64,000 nucleotides of DNA, taken from assembly GCA_017644045.1 (NCBI GenBank), contig JAEPMI010000014.1, forward strand, positions 248,001 through 312,000. The letters are read 5' to 3'. Source of the DNA: Deltaproteobacteria bacterium (GTDB lineage Bacteria; Myxococcota_A; Polyangia; Polyangiales; Houyiibacteriaceae). Positions 60,890-64,000 of this stretch are shown here, piece by piece. Numbering within the stretch: the first letter of the stretch is position 1; each line of letters starts with the position of its first letter. Both the position numbers and the translations under genes were made by a program. The notes under the pieces are model-generated. The model was given only the letters and a program-made list of their open reading frames with translations. It searched no databases and had not been told where the DNA came from.

Positions 60890-61965
60890 CACACCCCGAG
60901 CACGCCGCTGATCTTCTCCATCGTCTCGAGGCGCCACTTCATGATGGGGCTCTCGCCGCGGAGCAGCGCGTCGGTCTCGTCGAGGACGGCGTCGAGCGGG
61001 ACCAGGCTGACCGAGGGATCGCCGGTGGCGATGGCGGCTTCGCTCGGCGACTGCCACGCGGTCATCACGTCGGAGCGCCCGTCGGCCAACGCGCCGAGCG
61101 CCGCGTACGCCATCCGGCTCGCGACGCGCCGATCCTGGAACGAGGGGCGGCCGCCGCGCACCAGGTGCCCGAGCACGGTGACCCGCACGAGGTCGCCCTC
61201 GATGCGGTCGTTGAGCACCCGCGCGAGCTTCGTCCCGGGGAGACGCACGCCCTCCGACTTGATGATCAGCACGCGCTGCTTGTTCCGCGTGAAGCCGCGG
61301 CGGATCGCCTGCTCCACGGCCTGGACGACCTCGTCCTCGCTCCGTTTCTGTTCGCGGTAGAGCACCGCGTCGGCGCCGGCGGCGATCGCGCTGGCCATCG
61401 CCAGGTAGCCGCAGTCGCGCCCCATCACCTCGACGATGAACGCGCGGCGGTGGGCGGTCGCGGTGTCGCTGATCCGATCGCAGGCGTCGATGATCGTGTT
61501 GACCGCGGTGTCCACACCGATGGCGGTGGCCGTGCCGCCGATGTCGTTGTCGATCGACGCGGGCAACCCCACGACCGGGATCCCGTGCTCGGTGGCCAGC
61601 AGATGCGCGCCGGTCAGCGAGCCGTTGCCGCCGATGACCACCAGTCCGTCGACGCCCGCCTCTGCGATCGACTTCGCCGCCGTCGCGCGGCCCTCGGCGG
61701 TGAGGAAGCGCTTCGAGCGCGCCGAGCCGAGGACGGTCCCACCGGCTCCGGCGGCGCGGTCCACGCTCGGAACCGGCCAGAGCTCGCCGTCGTGGTTCGT
61801 CGTGAGCGGCCGGTGCTCTCCGTCGATGAGCCCGTCGTAGCCGAGCACCACGCCGAGCACGTTCACGCCTCGTGCCGCCGCGAGCTTCGTGAGCGCGCGA
61901 AGGCCCGCGTTCATCCCGGGCGCGTCCCCGCCCGACGTCAGCACCGCGATCGTTCCGAGCCCCAT
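60889..61965 (-). CDS. pfkA: ATP-dependent 6-phosphofructokinase
   Basis: This 358-residue glycolytic enzyme phosphorylates fructose 6-phosphate. The N-terminal TSGGDAPGMNAGLRA (about 10-24) binds ATP. GGNGS (112-116) has Gly at the position where pyrophosphate-type enzymes carry Asp, so ATP is the likely donor. The catalytic loop is PASIDND (135-141, Asp139 as base) and EVMGRDCG (about 179-186) binds sugar phosphate. The standalone form is cytosolic. The hypothetical gene at 59825 is translationally coupled. Confidence 0.95.
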   Translation of the reverse strand: MGLGTIAVLTSGGDAPGMNAGLRALTKLAAARGVNVLGVVLGYDGLIDGEHRPLTTNHDGELWPVPSVDRAAGAGGTVLGSARSKRFLTAEGRATAAKSIAEAGVDGLVVIGGNGSLTGAHLLATEHGIPVVGLPASIDNDIGGTATAIGVDTAVNTIIDACDRISDTATAHRRAFIVEVMGRDCGYLAMASAIAAGADAVLYREQKRSEDEVVQAVEQAIRRGFTRNKQRVLIIKSEGVRLPGTKLARVLNDRIEGDLVRVTVLGHLVRGGRPSFQDRRVASRMAYAALGALADGRSDVMTAWQSPSEAAIATGDPSVSLVPLDAVLDETDALLRGESPIMKWRLETMEKISGVLGV

Positions 61966-62018
61966 CCCTTCACTCTACTTCACTTTACCGCCGGCCCCCC
62001 TGCCTCTACGCCCGAGGG

Positions 62019-62711
62019 ATGGAGCCGCTCACCGCGCTCGGAATCGCGACCGCCAGCTTCGTCGGCTCCCACTTCCTGCTCTCGTCCCATCCCCTCCGAG
62101 GAAAGCTCGTGGAGCTCGTGGGGACCGGGGGGTTCATGGGCTCCTACTCGCTCGTCAGCCTCGCGACCTTCGGGTGGATGCTCTGGGCGTGGCGCGACTC
62201 GCCGATGGAGCTCCTCTGGGCCGCGCCGGCGTGGACCCGATGGATCACGGCGGTCGGGACGGCGGTCGCGTTCTTCTTCCTCGTCGTCGGCGTGTCCACC
62301 CCGAACCCGACCGGGATGATGCAGAGCGGCCAGCTCGAGAAGGGCGCCGACGCGGTCCGCGGGATCACGCGCATCACGCGCCACCCGGCGCTCTGGGGCT
62401 TCGCGCTCTGGGGGCTCGCACATCTGGCGAGCAACGGCGACGTTCGCTCGGCGTGGGTGATGGGCGGCGTGGTGGTCCTCGCCATCGGTGGGATGGTCCA
62501 CATCGACCGACGGCGTCGGCGCGCGCACCCGGAGGGTTGGGCCACCTTCGCCAAGCACACCTCGCTGGTGCCCTTCGCCGCCATCCTCCGGGGCGACCAG
62601 AAGCTCTCGCTCTCGGAGATCGGTGTGATGCGGCCGCTCGCGGCGATCGGGGTCTTCACGGGGATGGCGCTGATCCACCGCTGGACCATCGGCGTCTCGC
62701 CCTGGCCGTGA
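62019..62711 (+). CDS. NnrU-family membrane protein
   Basis: This 230-residue protein has six or so membrane helices. ASFVGSHFLLSSHPLRGKLV near the N-terminus and TRHPALWGFALWGLAHLASNGD (quoted in part: RHPALWGFALWGLAHL, about 126-141) are the NnrU signature. NnrU was linked to nitric-oxide/nitrite response, but no denitrification genes are nearby, so its role is uncertain. It is divergent from pfkA with a 53-bp gap. Confidence 0.88.
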   Translation: MEPLTALGIATASFVGSHFLLSSHPLRGKLVELVGTGGFMGSYSLVSLATFGWMLWAWRDSPMELLWAAPAWTRWITAVGTAVAFFFLVVGVSTPNPTGMMQSGQLEKGADAVRGITRITRHPALWGFALWGLAHLASNGDVRSAWVMGGVVVLAIGGMVHIDRRRRRAHPEGWATFAKHTSLVPFAAILRGDQKLSLSEIGVMRPLAAIGVFTGMALIHRWTIGVSPWP

Positions 62712-62745
62712 GCGTTCGGGCGTCACGCCTGCTAGGGCGTCGCCG

Positions 62746-63621
62746 ATGGCACTCCTCCTCGGCACCCACAGTGGCTCCTTCCACGCGGACGACGTCCTCG
62801 CGGCGGCGCTGATCCGCGCCTTCCTCGACCCCGACGCGGAGGTCGTCCGCTCGCGCGACCCGGAGGTGCTCGCGAAGGCGGACATCGTCTTCGACGTGGG
62901 GCACGTCTTCGATCCGGAGACCGGGCGCTTCGACCACCATCAGCGCGAGTACGAAGGGGAGCGGAGCTCGGCCGGGATGGTGCTCGACCACCTCGAGGCG
63001 AAGGGCGCGGTCGCGCCCGAGCTCGCCGCCCGCTATCGCGAGGAGCTCGTGGACTATGTCGACGCGGTCGACATCGGCGCGCGGCAGCCCGAGCACGGCG
63101 TGCCCTGCTTCTCGATGATCGTGGGTGTGCTCAACGAGCGCGCGGGCGACGACTTCGATCGCTGGTACGAGCGGGCGGTGAGCCTGGCTCTCGACGTGGT
63201 CGAGGGGATCCGGGCTGGCTTCGAGCGCGCCGAGGCGGACGCCGAGGCGGTGCGGAAGGCCATGGCCACCGCCGAGAGCGAGGGTCGCCGCGCCCTGCAG
63301 CTCGACCGCTACCTCAAGTGGAAGCCGGCCTACTTCGCCGCCGGAGGCGCCGAGCATCCGACCGATCTGGTGCTCTTTCCCGGTCGCGGGGACTGGCGTC
63401 TGGTGACGATTCCCATCGCCGAAGGCAGCCGAGAAGACAAGGTGAAACTTCCCGAAACATGGGCCGGTCTCGAGGGTGAAGCGCTGGTAGAAGCGAGTGG
63501 CATCTCCGGCGCCCGCTTCTGTCATCGGAACCGCTTCATCGCGGCGTTCGACAGTGAATCGGCGGCCCTCGAGGGGATCGCGCAGGTCCCGGCGCCGTCG
63601 CCCCCGTCAGGGGACAGCTGA
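62746..63621 (+). CDS. MYG1-family metal-dependent hydrolase/exonuclease
   Basis: This 291-residue protein begins LLLGTHSGSFHADDVLAAAL, the MYG1 opening with His/Asp metal ligands. VFDVGHVFD and RFDHHQREY follow (about 45-69), giving the DHH-like ligand set. DYVDAVDIGARQ near 104-115 supplies another. MYG1 has 3'-5' RNA exonuclease activity in yeast; bacterial homologues are less studied. Stand-alone; the stop lies in a weak 5-bp hairpin followed by a T-rich stretch. Confidence 0.9.
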   Translation: MALLLGTHSGSFHADDVLAAALIRAFLDPDAEVVRSRDPEVLAKADIVFDVGHVFDPETGRFDHHQREYEGERSSAGMVLDHLEAKGAVAPELAARYREELVDYVDAVDIGARQPEHGVPCFSMIVGVLNERAGDDFDRWYERAVSLALDVVEGIRAGFERAEADAEAVRKAMATAESEGRRALQLDRYLKWKPAYFAAGGAEHPTDLVLFPGRGDWRLVTIPIAEGSREDKVKLPETWAGLEGEALVEASGISGARFCHRNRFIAAFDSESAALEGIAQVPAPSPPSGDS

Positions 63622-63678
63622 CATTTATTCGTCTTTCCCGGGTGACGTTTGCGCCCGCTCGGGAGATATTGTCTGACG

Positions 63679-64000
63679 GTGAAGGGGGCGAAAGACACCC
63701 AGGAAGAGTCCGTCGCGGAGCCGGAGAAGGTCACCGGTCCGCGGGTGCGCGATTCGGGAGTGAGCCTCCCGAGAGGGAGCGAGGTCGGTCGCTTCACCAT
63801 CGAGCGTCCGCTCGGCGAAGGCGGCATGGGCGTGGTCTTCCTGGCGCGCGATCGCGAGCTCGATCGCAAGGTGGCGCTCAAGCTCCTGCGGACCGATCGC
63901 GAGGAGCAGCCGGCCGCCCGCGCGCAGCGACGAATGCTGCGCGAAGCCCGGGCGATGGCGGCCGTCTCCCACCCGAACCTCGTGACGATCTACGAGTGCG
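63679..64000 (+). CDS. Ser/Thr protein kinase, 3' part cut by window edge
   Basis: 107 codons are visible from GTG 63679 to the edge. After a short acidic N-terminus the kinase domain begins: LGEGGMGVVFLARDRELDRK (glycine loop), then VALKLL with the canonical lysine and LREARAMAAVSHPNLVTIYE. This is a typical Hanks-type kinase, unlike the altered protein at 25744. The rest is beyond the window. The 57-bp gap upstream is AT-richer and probably holds its promoter. Confidence 0.9.
   Translation, partial: MKGAKDTQEESVAEPEKVTGPRVRDSGVSLPRGSEVGRFTIERPLGEGGMGVVFLARDRELDRKVALKLLRTDREEQPAARAQRRMLREARAMAAVSHPNLVTIYEC

Overview
The window is high-GC bacterial chromosome, densely packed, with strong GC3 bias, many GTG and TTG starts and frequent 1-4 nt gene overlaps. 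A MYXO-CTERM-like tail (57146-58627), PEGA and Ser/Thr kinase-type proteins, many lipoproteins, a sigma-54-type promoter and a REP-associated transposase together suggest a Myxococcota member, probably Polyangiales (Sandaracinus-like). That placement is inference from gene content. I saw no rRNA, tRNA or CRISPR array.

Layout. 1-4.4 kb: a partial TPR-like gene, two orphan Dpp-type permeases, a lipoprotein and an Fpg/Nei-type DNA glycosylase. 4.4-10.9 kb: two nucleotide-translocase-like proteins with HEAT-rich tails surround a double cyclic-nucleotide-binding-fold protein and a VanZ-like protein. 11-14.5 kb: a secreted protein behind a sigma-54-type promoter, a palindromic intergenic element, and a subtilase lipoprotein translationally coupled to a Kazal-like lipoprotein. 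14.5-17.4 kb: an ECF sigma operon, then a complete RAYT element next to a stranded P-domain tail. 17.5-25.7 kb: FdhF/YdeP-family oxidoreductase with an unusual roughly 400-nt structured upstream region, a DnaA-box cluster, a phosphoesterase, an SDR, a receiver protein and small envelope proteins.

25.7-37.4 kb: a probable membrane-anchored pseudokinase, a PEGA protein, a four-gene GldA/F/G-like ABC operon and an RND efflux pair. 37.5-50.2 kb: accessory genes of lower GC (TPR, HNH/DUF222 with a coding minisatellite, SUKH-like, LysR with a DUF4345-like target, phosphoesterase, LRR, TetR with a metallo-beta-lactamase-fold target, ATP-grasp pair). 50.3-64 kb: old-yellow-enzyme oxidoreductase, SDR, methyltransferase, secreted esterase, DUF3142 and beta-helix surface proteins, FIST, phosphofructokinase, NnrU, MYG1 and the start of a canonical Ser/Thr kinase.

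The most notable points are the NTT-HEAT/CNBD island, the protease-inhibitor pair with a 26-bp perfect palindrome at their junction, the candidate structured RNA at 20.6-21.05 kb, the pseudokinase, and repeated hairpins that contain stop codons.
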